Of a DNA stretch of 64,000 bases, positions 11,352 through 23,400 are shown in pieces. The translations under genes and the position numbers were made by a program. A model generated the notes under the pieces. It was not told the DNA's origin, made no database searches, and worked only from the letters and a program-made list of their open reading frames with translations. The DNA is taken from positions 7,316,001 through 7,380,000 of the forward strand of contig OY754475.1 of NCBI GenBank assembly GCA_963575645.1, read 5' to 3'. Source of the DNA: Xanthostigma xanthostigma (lineage: Eukaryota; Arthropoda; Insecta; Raphidioptera; Raphidiidae). Numbering within the stretch: position 1 is the first letter of the stretch; each line of letters opens with the position of its first letter.

Positions 11352-14300
11352 GTGACGTTTGCTCATCGGTAGTGTTCTAACCTCAAACTTTTTGCTGTTC
11401 TACAGTCGTTTCTTCTATAATGCGTTATGAGTTGTTAACAATTGGCGAACGGAGCTATGAAAATTCGCGCAGTAGTAATAGGGAAACTTAAGAAGTAGGG
11501 TTAGGTGACGTTTGAGTTAAAAGGAAGAATATTATCATTCAGTTATCAGGATGAATTGTGATATTGGTAGCGCGTCTTTGTGATTTTATTCCCATGTTTA
11601 TCTACCGCGTATGAACAAATTCGCGCATTACAAACACGCGTTATAGCAGAAGAGACTGTACTCTTATTGTTTTGACCTTTAGAAAATCCAGAGAAAATGT
11701 TTTTGAGTTTAGAACATCGTTGATAAAGTTTAGCTTTGATGAATTTTGGGAGAGAGCAGATGTTACGTTTGTATTTTAGAGCCAATTATGCAACGAGAAA
11801 GATATAATAGTGCTCTTAATATTAAAGTTGTTACAAATTTCAGTCGTTAAATATCAATGCTTATTTAAAAGCAGCCACCAGATTTCTTACAATCTAAATA
11901 TTTAAATTTGAATTGTGCCAAACGGGTACTTTTTACATTTTTTGAAATTAGAAAAACAAGCTATACGTACCAAACTTTTACTGGAGCTAGAAAAACGGAC
12001 CAATAGGGCAATAGGCATTGCTAGAACAAAATATTCTTTAGTATTTTAAAAGTTTTGACTATTTAAAATTTTGAAGATATTTAATCGGTCATTCGTGCAG
12101 TTGCATGAATGATTTCGTAAAACCACAATATTGTAATAACTTCACATTATCTCTATAAAAAATTCATTCTTTGAAAAGTTTGACTCGATAGCGATTACGT
12201 CTTTGGTTTGCATAGTGCAAGGTATAAACAGTTGAAGGTCATATTGATTGAGTATTTTTGTTATTCAATAAGATGTTGAATTGTTTTTTTACCTGCAAAA
12301 AGCGAAACATTAATTCTAAAATGACATCGAATTTGAATCGATGTTGTTTTTTTTTCGCTTGATGTATCGATAGTGAAACAAAAACAAGCATTCACTATGT
12401 ATCGATCGTTAGCTCTGATAAATATATTTATTAAAAAAACAAATGCTGTTTGGTGATAGGGAAATTTGAATGCAGCACAGATTCTTATGACTACATTTAT
12501 TGCAATTATTTTTTATAGCAGAGTGGATAATGAAATAATAACTTATTTCTTATTTGTGATAAATATGAAGGAATGTTAAAATAAATTAAACAAATAGTCG
12601 ATTTAAACAATCGAGCACTTTGATTGTAAAATCAAACTTTGAGTCGATTTGATTAATTCAACTGATTGCAATTATTTCGATTGTAAATTGTCCATCACTA
12701 TCGTGAAGTTAGTAGCATTTGACAGATACATAATTTGAGGTTGTGACTGTCGGAGCGGAACTATGTAAAAATAGTATATGAAATTGTATTAAGAAAACAT
12801 GAAATCGGAGAAGTCGACAAGCAAAACTACTTACGTAGACAGTAGCCCTGCATAAAAACTATTATTTGAAACTTAAAGTTGATAGATTAATTAATTTGTG
12901 ACCGCGTGTCACGAAGGGTTAATATGGAATTAGTGTTCAATACAGCCGTGTTGAGATTTATATAATTATTTTATGATCTACTCCATTAAAAATTCATTCT
13001 CAGTATATTCAAAACCATTTAGATAAATATTTAGAAACGAAATATATTATTTACAATCCGAATAATACAGGGAACCCGTTGTAAGAAATAGTTAACATTT
13101 ATAATTCATGTTTTTGACACGATTATTTCAAAGCAGTCTTGTGATACTGAGTTGTGACCCATTTGTAAAACAATCCATAATTATAATATTGCAATTTCTA
13201 TGGATTAGAGTGTATTTGAATTTTGGGTGGGCTGACATCTTATGCATCGATATAAAGAACTGAACTGCTAATCTGGGCTATGCAAGCGAAATGGTGCAGA
13301 AAGAGAGACCGATATAGTTGCATCTTTGTTCATCAACTCTTTATCGTCAGCAGGTCTACATGCCACACGTAGATCGACTGATGTAAAGAGCCAATAAGAT
13401 ATGCCCCAACTTTATCGCCTATTTTTTCCTACGCCTTCGAACGCGCAGTTTAATTATTTATGTCGATAGTTATATCAGTTATGATAATGTCGATATTTAA
13501 GTCAATTTTTTTTATATTGACGTTTATTTGGTACACAACGTATATTGCGGTTACTTGTAGTAACTCAATGATATTATTTTGTGCAATTGTTTTTACGTAA
13601 TGCTTGAGCTTCTGAAAAATTGTTCCAAAATATTTTTTCTTTAATAAATAAGAGTAAGACTGCAAAAGTATTATAAATATCATTAATTAATCTTTTTTTT
13701 TGTTTTGCTATGTAGTGAAAGTAGCAGTATTTAAAATAAAATTAAAGCATTTCATTGAAATTAGTATATAAGTACTTATATTAATTTTTTTATTAAGTTT
13801 TATACTTTCTTATATACATCTTTTTTGTATTGATGGATATTTAATAATATATACTTGCCATTTGTTTTTTATAGTTTTGGCTCTTGTTTATACAGAATAC
13901 TAATTAAAATTATACTTAATTTAAAAAAAAACGAAAGTATACAGTCGTCCATGTATAGAAATCATAATTTCGAATTCTGTATAAATTTATATATAAAGCT
14001 AGAGCACGCAATGCCACATAAAACAATTCCGATACGTGATAGTTTATTGTCAAACCGATTGAATTTTAAACTGTACATTAACTAAAAACAATTGACTGCG
14101 TACAGAAGAATTCATACATAATAGCTCTGCTCCAACCTCGCTGCGGTAATATTATCGTCACAGTCTTGCGCAGTGGCTCAAAACTGATACAAACAGTTTC
14201 GTGTAAGCTACTGCGAAAGACTGACTATAATATAAACAGAGCTAATGTTTTTATTGTATCGTTCGGTGTAATATTTCAAACACAGATGGCACTGGTTAAT

Positions 14301-14814
14301 GCAATGTTTGTGGATATCATTGTACAACACAGGTACGTAATGCGGCTGAGTTGGTTCGTAAAATAGATTTTCTGCAGTCGGCAAACCGAAATAATTTCGT
14401 ACTACGATAGTTCGCCTCACAGGTAGTGTGTTAACAATTATGTATTCTTTAAACGTGGTCAGTTGGCCCCATGGTGCTAAATCAGACTGATTCTGCACAT
14501 GGCAATCTCGTATTGAAAATTGTGTATTTTAACTTGTTGCATTTTTTTAACAGTTTTTATAGTATTTTTAAGAACACAGTTTATATTATTACTAGTCAGG
14601 AAAATATTGATTGAAACAGAATAGCGTTAAAAATATGGACAACTGTATTCAGTCTAATGTGTATTAAAAAGATTGTTGACAAAGGCCAGGAATGAATCAA
14701 GTTTGTATCGATGATATCGGTCGATACCCGAGCGTGGCAAAATATCCTAAAGTAATCGAAAGCAGAAGCGTTAAAATCTTTGCTTAAAATCTTTGATTAA
14801 CGTCTGATTGGAAC
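11352..14814. other. Intergenic, mostly featureless
   Basis: No convincing exon or RNA gene. AT-rich with short open frames only. The segment 14125-14225 (CTCCAACCTCGCTGCGG, then TGCGCAGTGGCTC) is a diverged partial copy of the foldback element at 10520-10739. Confidence 0.5.
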
Positions 14815-15040
14815 TCTTCAATAAATAAAATTATCGACCAATTTTTCAGACAATATATTAACAAAAAATATCAATAATACATTAAACAATTAACGTTTCG
14901 ATCCGGATTTGGATCTTCTTCAGAACGGATCTAAAAATATAAAAATAATTAATAATTAGTTAATCGTTTAATGTATTATTGATATTTTTTGTTAATATAT
15001 TGTCTGAAAAATTGGTCGATAATTTTATTTATTGAAGAAG
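14815..15040. repeat. Foldback element with hammerhead-like centre, copy 1
   Basis: Arms of about 80 bp: TCTTCAATAAATAAAATTATCGACC at the left is matched by its complement ending near 15040. The centre on the minus strand (14923-14892) reads CTGAAGA, A, GATCC, AAATCC, GGATC, GAAACGTT. It shares arms and flanking sequence (a CTTTGATTAACGTCTGA block) with the element at 46583-46785, so the two are one family. Confidence 0.8.
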
Positions 15041-17442
15041 CGTTAAAAATTACGCACGAACGGTTTTTGGAAATCGTGGAAGTTTTCTGTTTCAGTCAAT
15101 GATATTTCAGTTTTTTATCACCGCGTATTTAAATGATCTCACTGAGTTTTTTGAAAATGTAAATTCAAAAACGTCACAGTGGAAATATATTGTTACGAAG
15201 CTTTTTTTAAAAATTGCTGTTAAAAGTTACACCTTTTGTTTTGTTAAGGTGTTGGTGAAAGCTTTCGCAATAAATTGTTGTATTTTTGTTTTGAAAATAT
15301 AAATTTTTATAACTAATATTGATAAATGCATGAACAGTATTGATTTCATTACGAGTGACTATTAAAATATAATAAAGGATTTTAATCTTGTAAAAATATT
15401 TACGATTGTGCTAAATTCTATTTTCTATTTGTTGCAAAAAAAGAATTGTTTCGATAAAAGGTATAAAAAAAATTATATGACGCTAGATTTGTATTCGTGA
15501 TTTTTTGCACCAATTTAAAATTGTTATGCCTATAGTTTTCCAGTACAATATGAATTGAAATCCGTGTTTGAATTTCATATTATATAAATTTTTAAAAGTT
15601 TTACAACAATAAATAGTTCAGATTTTGTAATTTGTTTATGGTTACGGCGTTAAGTTATGTAATCAATGTGCTCAGACATTCGGAACCGACGGATTGGCTG
15701 TGTATGTGTCCGAACGCATTCCAATTAATTATGTTCTCTCGTGGTACATCAAAGAAAGTTTTGTTTTAAACCCGAATGACACACTCGACGTGAGCGGCTT
15801 TAACATACGTCTCCAGATTCCTTCCAGCTTCATACACCGGCGTTGGTTTGCTTTGAAACCAATATCTGTACGCGTCTTTATACTTGTATGGAGACTTTAG
15901 AATATGATTTTCAAATCTAGACAAACACAGTCATCCGTTTATAGTTCGTAGCCTATTTAGAAGAAAAAATATTGTTAAAAAGAGCTATGTTTAATTGAGT
16001 TGAACGATATAAAGGTTCCTTCAACTTAAGTAGGAATATTGAAGATTACATTATTACAAAATCTGGTCTATTCCTAACGTTATACATAAATTTGTTGTGT
16101 GGGCCAAAAAACTCATATTATAAACTTTGAAATTATGTATTTGCTATTTATTCCCAGTTAAATAAAGTTATTGAACACATTTGATGACTTTTTTGTTTGG
16201 TAGTGAAAGGGTTAAATATAAAAATCAGTACAGTGTGTCTTTTTGTTAATTTATTCAGAGATCATATACGTATTTGATGTCTTTGTTTCGTACGTCAATC
16301 ATATGAAGCAGTTGAATGATTTGATACAAAATAACGTAAGCAAACATTGTAGTGTTGCATCATTGTTTAGCTTACGAATTATGTATAAATGTTTCTTTTT
16401 CTAAATAAGAATTTCATAGTTTTATCACAAACGTCGCTGCAGTAATAGAGCGGCCACGTAAGTTGGACGAGTGTCATCAATTGAAATTTCAAGGAGTTTT
16501 CTAGTGAAAACTCGTAAAAATGTTCACAGATTTAAGTAAAAATGAATTGTGATAAGCAGTTATAGTGTCTGTCGTGTTAATATAATTATTAGCATCTGGT
16601 ATGTAGTATTTTCGTTTGTAAATGCTTGACTTCTTCACCTTAATTTATATTAATTTTAGGGTTAAGAAATATTCCTTTTTTTAAAGTACCGTGTTCCTCA
16701 ACATGATAAGCAATTTTTTAATTGCACGCCAATTAATATAATCATTTCTTTATTTTATTGTGATATATATCGCGTGGTTGATTAGATTGATTTCTTATTG
16801 ATACCAAAAAGACATTCCTGTAATTAGCATTTCTTGGAATGCTTGCAATTTTATTAAAATGCTAATTACGCTGTTATTGTATTTTTGCGAAATACATTAA
16901 TCTTGCCGTTTTAGCAAAGCTGGCGTATTTAAAATGCATGTGCAATTTGACTGTTTTTTTGAAATTTTATTTCAGTAATTATGATATTGATCTTTAAAAC
17001 TTCTCTTTCTGGATATTAGTATCATTTCAATTTTGAAAACGTATTTCAGGATATATATTAGTTAGTTAACAATTGGGTATATCAATAATTCGCTAATGAA
17101 TATGATGTTTAAGTTGTATGTGTCATTTTCATAGGGGTTGGGCGATGTTTATCATTGATGGGTCGGGTTTTATGGGGTTTTTTATCAAGCTACTTTCTCG
17201 AATTTATTATATCGTGTTTGACAGATCGTTTTCAAATATGATGATTATGTACACTTTCTCTGCAGTTTAGCCTTCGTACTAGTTTCGTTATTAAAAGTAG
17301 GTCAAACTCTATTTTTGAGGTTAGGGTTACTGCTCCACCTAGTTCGAGGTCTAGTGCAGGCTATTATAAGTACCAATTATCTCATAATTTATTCACGCCG
17401 TTAATTTCTGTATCGTGCTCACGAAATGTGTATTTTTTTCAG
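15041..17442. other. Intergenic / upstream of Sec24
   Basis: No recognisable coding exon. It must contain the promoter and any first non-coding exon of the Sec24 gene, since an acceptor lies at 17441-17442. A 68-codon open frame near 15694-15900 matches nothing I recognise. Confidence 0.45.
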
Positions 17443-17487
17443 AATATAACTATAACGGTTTAAAAAAGTAAAAATAAAAAAAAAAAA
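17443..17487 (+). other. 5' UTR part of the first coding exon of Sec24
   Basis: The acceptor TTTTTTTCAG ends at 17442, so the exon begins about 45 bp before the ATG. The leader ends in a long A-run directly in front of the start codon. Confidence 0.55.
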
Positions 17488-20400
17488 ATGCCTCAACCAC
17501 AATCGTTTCCGAACAACCCTTTGCTAAATCCGAACCTACAAAACGGTTTACCATCTCAACAGCAACAATCGCCCGTAAAATTTTCATCAGCAATACCGTC
17601 TTCACAATTGCCGGCTCGAAAACCTTTACCATCCTCAAATGGCTTACAGCATTCCTCGAGTCACTCATCGCGTGATTCGTCACCGTTGCAGTGGAAACAT
17701 CAAATACCCGCTTCGCAGCTGCCCCCAGGAATGTCGAGCCTACCTTCCCAAAATCCACAGCCCGCATCTGGACCCAGTAGAAATATCCCTCAAAAAACTA
17801 GCGGTAACTTACTATTAACGCAAGCCCAAGAACCTACGAATCAAAACATATTGCTTGGAGCAAACATGAATATGTTCAATCCCAACTCACCGTCTTTGGT
17901 AACTAGCTCACCGCGCCAGATCGTACAGCTAGTAGGTCCGAGTGCCGTCACAAATCCATCGAGTGAAAATGCGACTACGCAAGTATCGTCGAAAAATACA
18001 GGAAATCATAATGCTGAATCGTTACCTCAAACGTCGCAAAGTAGTCATGTTAAACCTCAACATCCGAGTCAGAATATTTTCCCGCCTCAGTTGGCGGGTC
18101 AAAACGCCGCGCTGCCTCCGAATAGTCAAAATAAACATCCACAACCGATTCAAAATGTTTTTCCATCACAGACGACTGCTCAAACGATAAAATTGCAGCC
18201 GGTGCCATTAAATCAAGATCAACAGCCTTTATCGGGCGAACAGTTTCCTCAGCGAACGTCTGCTCCCCAACAAATCCTTCAGCCGACGGTTACGCGACAG
18301 CTTCCTCCCAAACCATCAAATGGCGAAGCTCAAAGTATTCAACAGTCAGTTCAGAATGTAGTTTTAGACCAACAAAATAAGCCTCCGATTCAAAACGTGA
18401 CGGGTCCAGCGATGTTCAGTCCTCGTGAAATCGACCCAAACGCAGGACAAAACGACCCGAGTCAATTCCCGCTGAACTATTTACACCAGCAGAAAAATTT
18501 TACTTTAAATTCAAACACAAATTCGACGAATTCTTTAAATTCGAGTATACCCTCGGCGTTCGCTAGTTCCCCGCAGTTTAATAATGCTAGTCACAAATCG
18601 CATCAACAGCCACAAAATACGTTTTCTCCTAATATTCCAGTGTCATCTCAGAGCGTTAAATATCCATCTCCTAACCAGAATATCAATCCTCAACAACAGA
18701 GTGTTGCTAGCATGCCTCCGAAGCAAGGTAACCAATTCAGTCAACAATTTGTTCCACCTAATCTAACCGCATCGCCTCAATTCAATTTGGCGGCAACTCA
18801 AAAACCACAACAGCCGAGTCCGAATATTCAACCGGCAGGTTTTAATCAGAATCAGCCGAACTTAATGCAACAAAATCAACCGAACCCGATGCAACCGAAT
18901 CAACCGAACTCGATGCAACAAAATCAAGCGAGCCAACCCAGTTATCCAAACCAACAGTTTCAGTATCCAAACGTCAGTCAATCGTTACAACCGAAACCGT
19001 TGAATCAGTTCAACGGACCTCCAAATAAATCGAATAGTCCACAGTTGCCTCCTCAACATCCCGGTTATCCACCGACTTCAAATTTACCGCCTCAAAGTCA
19101 ATCGATGGGTCCTCCGAAAGGTCCTCCAGAGTTGTCGACGGCAAGTCAATATTCTCCTGCTCAGCATTCACCGTTGACGCGGAAATATCCGACACCTAAC
19201 GCCGGCTATCCTAATCAAAATCTCAGACAACAAACTTTTCAGTCTCCTGTACCGACTAGCTTTATGCCGCCAAATCAAAATTCCAATGTCTTGCCGCCTC
19301 ATCCGAATTATCCGGTCCAACCGTTATCCGGACCGACACAAACCAATTATCCGTATTCGACAAATACTCCCACTTCTCCTGGCGGCAATTATATGAACAT
19401 AAATCAACAATTTAATAATATGAACATCACACAAACCGGTTTCAATCGGATGTGGGGAGCTGAAAATATCGATCTTTTACAACACCGAAACGTTTTGCCG
19501 GCTGAAAAAGTGGAACCTCCGAAAATTAGATTGCTTCAGGAATGCATGGATGCTGCCAACTGCCATCCGGAGTAAGTATCAAATTCCAAAAAAAAAAATC
19601 ATTGTAAAAATGTCGATTTTTTTTCTTAATAAAACCATTCTTTTTTTGTAGCATATTTCGATGTACCTTAACGAAGGTTCCTGATACATCGTCACTTTTA
19701 AATAAATCTAGACTACCACTTGGAGTTTTAATACATCCTTTTAGAGATTTAAATGTAAGTATTCATTTTTTGCTAACTTCATATTTATCATGAACATAGT
19801 GAGAGAGATTGTCACCGTTTTTTTGAAGTGAAAACTTCTTTAGCGGCGTTGTACACTTTTTTTGTAATGGGTAAAAAATGTTAAACTCGCGTCAGGCGTC
19901 AGGTAAAGTAAGAACTGGATGAGCGAGAAAACTCTAATTTATACAACGTTAGACATCTAGCGTTGAAATATCGTACCTACATAAAAATGCAATCTATGAT
20001 ACAAACCATTTTGATCGAAAATTCGTCAGACGTTAATATTCAAGTTTTCACTTCTCCCGGCACTCCCGGAGTGCGAACCTTTTTTTTTTGTCGACATGCG
20101 TTGCAAAATTGGTCTCCGCGAAAAGCGCTTTTATTTTAACGTGATAATATATAACCTATGTCCATCCTGAAGATCCTTTCTAAATATTGGTGCAAAAATT
20201 TTTGAAATTGGATGGGTAGTTTCGGAGATAACTTCCTACATCCAAATTAACAAATTTTGCCTCTTTATAAGATTTGCCCGCCCCCAATCTATACTAAGAT
20301 CAGGGGCGGGCAAATCTTTTGATCGCCGGGCCACATAGCTGATGAAAAATTGACCGCGGGCCAAAAATTTGCAGAGCAAAAAAAAAAGGTCCTCACATTC

Positions 20401-23400
20401 TATTTCCGCATTTGGAGAGCAAAAAAAAAGCGCCTTAGGTCCTTTATTCGTCTGTTCTGGCCCTGCTATTTCTTTACTATTTTTCTAAAATTTATAAAAT
20501 GCTTTGCGGGCCGCCATTTGCCCAGGCCTGGTATAGATAAACGTTTTGCCTATATAATAGACATCTTCACGGTCTACAAGGCAGAAAAGTTATATAGATC
20601 CTGAAGGTGTCTAAAAAGAAGCCGAAACTTTCATTTTTAAATGAATTTGTCTCTGTTCCTCAACAATTTCTTTGTTTTCAATATTATAATTATTCTGTTT
20701 ATTTTATTTGAAATTTGTTTTTGTATACGTTTACCATTATTTTAATTTTGAACTTTACACTTTTAAACAAAGAACTGTTTAGTGTGTGTGTATTTATTTA
20801 ATTTTTTTATCTAATTACGTGAAAAATGTTATCTTAAGTAATTGCATGTATTGTTGCTTTATTTATTCTGCAAATGAGTCCGTGAAATATTAAATTAAAT
20901 ATTCTTTTCATAGTAAAAATGATAGCAATACTTTTCTTCTATTTAAATATTGTTGATATGATCTTCATCTATACTCCAGAGTCATATCAAACTTTTCGTG
21001 GCGTTAAGGAATTCGCAAAGTCGATTTCATTTATTAAATTCTCAAGATAGTTTGCTTCTATCTTGTTTGCTTTGTTTTATTTCACAATTCTTAGTCATTT
21101 CTACAGCTGTTGAGGATAATAAATAATGTTTGGCCACTTACTCTGTAAGACACGCCTCTCCATAATAGCTATCTTTAAAAATAACAAATTGTCGACAATT
21201 TTATAATTAGAGAAAACTCTTCGAGAATTTTAAAAAACATTATTTTATAACGATTGAGTTTAAAGTCTTTAACGAAACCACGGTGTGCGAAACAAATTTG
21301 AATACGTGTTTTATATAACTTTGAAATTTATTCAAAAACTTTTTCATAAGACTATTCAGTTTGTTCTATCTCAAAACATATTTTTGAGGTTAAGATATGT
21401 TCAGTTGTTTTGTATTTGTTTTTAATTAAATAGCGTGAATTTTAAATTGAACTAATTTTCTATGCTGCATGACTATTGGAAAGAACAAAACAAAACACGC
21501 GTAAAATTGTATAACCTCTTTCTTTAAGTCGATTAAGTAAGATAAATTATTTTTAAGATTTAAAACACTTCAGAGATTACATTTACTAGACTCGAGCTTT
21601 CGTGATAGTTTCATGCATTTAATTCTTCTGTTTTTAATTTGTTTTATAGCAGTTGCCTGTCATTCAGTGCAGTACAATTGTCAGGTGCAGGGCTTGTCGG
21701 ACATACATCAATCCGTTTGTATATTTCGTCGACACCAAAAGATGGAAGTGTAATTTGTGTTTTAGGGTCAACGAATGTAAGTTTTAACCGAATGGTATTT
21801 GTGAAAACGAACGTATTCCAATATTAATCTTGCGTTTTTTTACAGTACCTGAAGAATTTCAGTATGATCCTGTTAGCAAATCGTACGGCGATCCGTCTAG
21901 GCGACCGGAAATCAAATCTAGTACTATTGAATATATCGCGCCATCAGAATATATGGTGAGTATATTTTCTTGTTCTCACTGCCTGGTGAGGCGCTAGACT
22001 TGCTACCGAAAAGCTGTTGTAGCATGTCCTTCGGCACTAAGTATTTTACTGTCTGATATGAAGCTCTACTTTATTATGTTGTGATCGTTTAAAAATGTAT
22101 TGTGGTCTTTATAATAAAATATTGTGTGTCATTACACTCAGAAGAAGGGAAACCTCTTATTAGTAAGCTAAATCAGTAAAAAATATTCCAGCCAATTGGG
22201 CGACGGGACCATTCCAACTTCAAAAATGTTGACATTTGATTATAATAAAGAAAAATTTCTGATATCGCGTGAGGTGACGCGGGTAATGGCTAGTATTCAA
22301 TATGATATTAACTATTCGTTGCCATGGTTATCTACATAGTATGTTCCACGTCATGTAAAAATTAATCAAAGCATGCCTAACTAGTTTATTTCTGACAGAT
22401 CCATAAAACAAAAGAGTGGATGATTTTTTTTTTATTTTCAAAATATTTCCGAAACTATAAAGTTTAGGAAAAATTTTTTTTAACAAAGCTTTCTTGAAAA
22501 AATAAATAGAATAATCAGCCGTTATGAAAAGTATACCATTATTATATAAAAAATACCGTTTTAGCATATGTCTCTTCTGCGCATGCGCCGATTTTCCCCA
22601 AAAACAATAGGGCTCTTCATATTTGCATACCAAACATCCTCCCAAAATTTGGTTTCAATCCGGTCATCCGTTTGACCTGACAGACTAACAGACGCACAGA
22701 GATTTTCCAAAAATATGTTTTTTGGATTCGGGGGACCTCAAAACGGAAAGACATTGTGAAGTTTTTGACAAGTGATTTTTGACCTAAACTAGTACCATTC
22801 CCCATTTGTGGGTTGGAATGGTAATAGTTCTCTTACGATACATCTTGACACTAGTTTGAACTATTAATCGTTTCGAAACAGTTAAATTATATTTTTCAAA
22901 AACATTTGCTGAGTAATTAATTTTTTTTACTGGCATGCTAAATACGCTATTGAATAATAGAGGATACAGTGCGTTTCCCTTCTGCGTTCCCCAACTTGGT
23001 TACACTTAAATGACCTTGGAATGATTTCTGTGTACAGTTGCGGCCACCGCAACCTGCAGTCTACCTGTTTGTACTGGACGTTTCGCAAATGGCGGTCGAG
23101 AGCGGTTACTTGAGAGTGTTGTGCGACACACTCATCGACGAGTTGGAAAACTTGCCCGGCGATTCCCGTACGCAGATCGGCTTCATTTGTTTCAACAGTG
23201 CGCTCAGGTTTTATTCTCTAGCCGACGGTTTGAGTCAACCGCACGAAATGATCGTGGTCGATATCGAGGACGTGTTCCTACCGTGTCCGGACAATCTATT
23301 GGTTAATCTCAGAGAACGGAAGGAAATGGTTAAGGATCTGTTGGTTCAGTTGCCGAACAGGTTTATCAATTCGCACGATAACGGATCGGCCTTAGGTGCT

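Noticed and set aside
15694-15900. 68-codon open frame as a possible exon
   Set aside because: No recognisable family and no convincing splice sites or poly(A) context.
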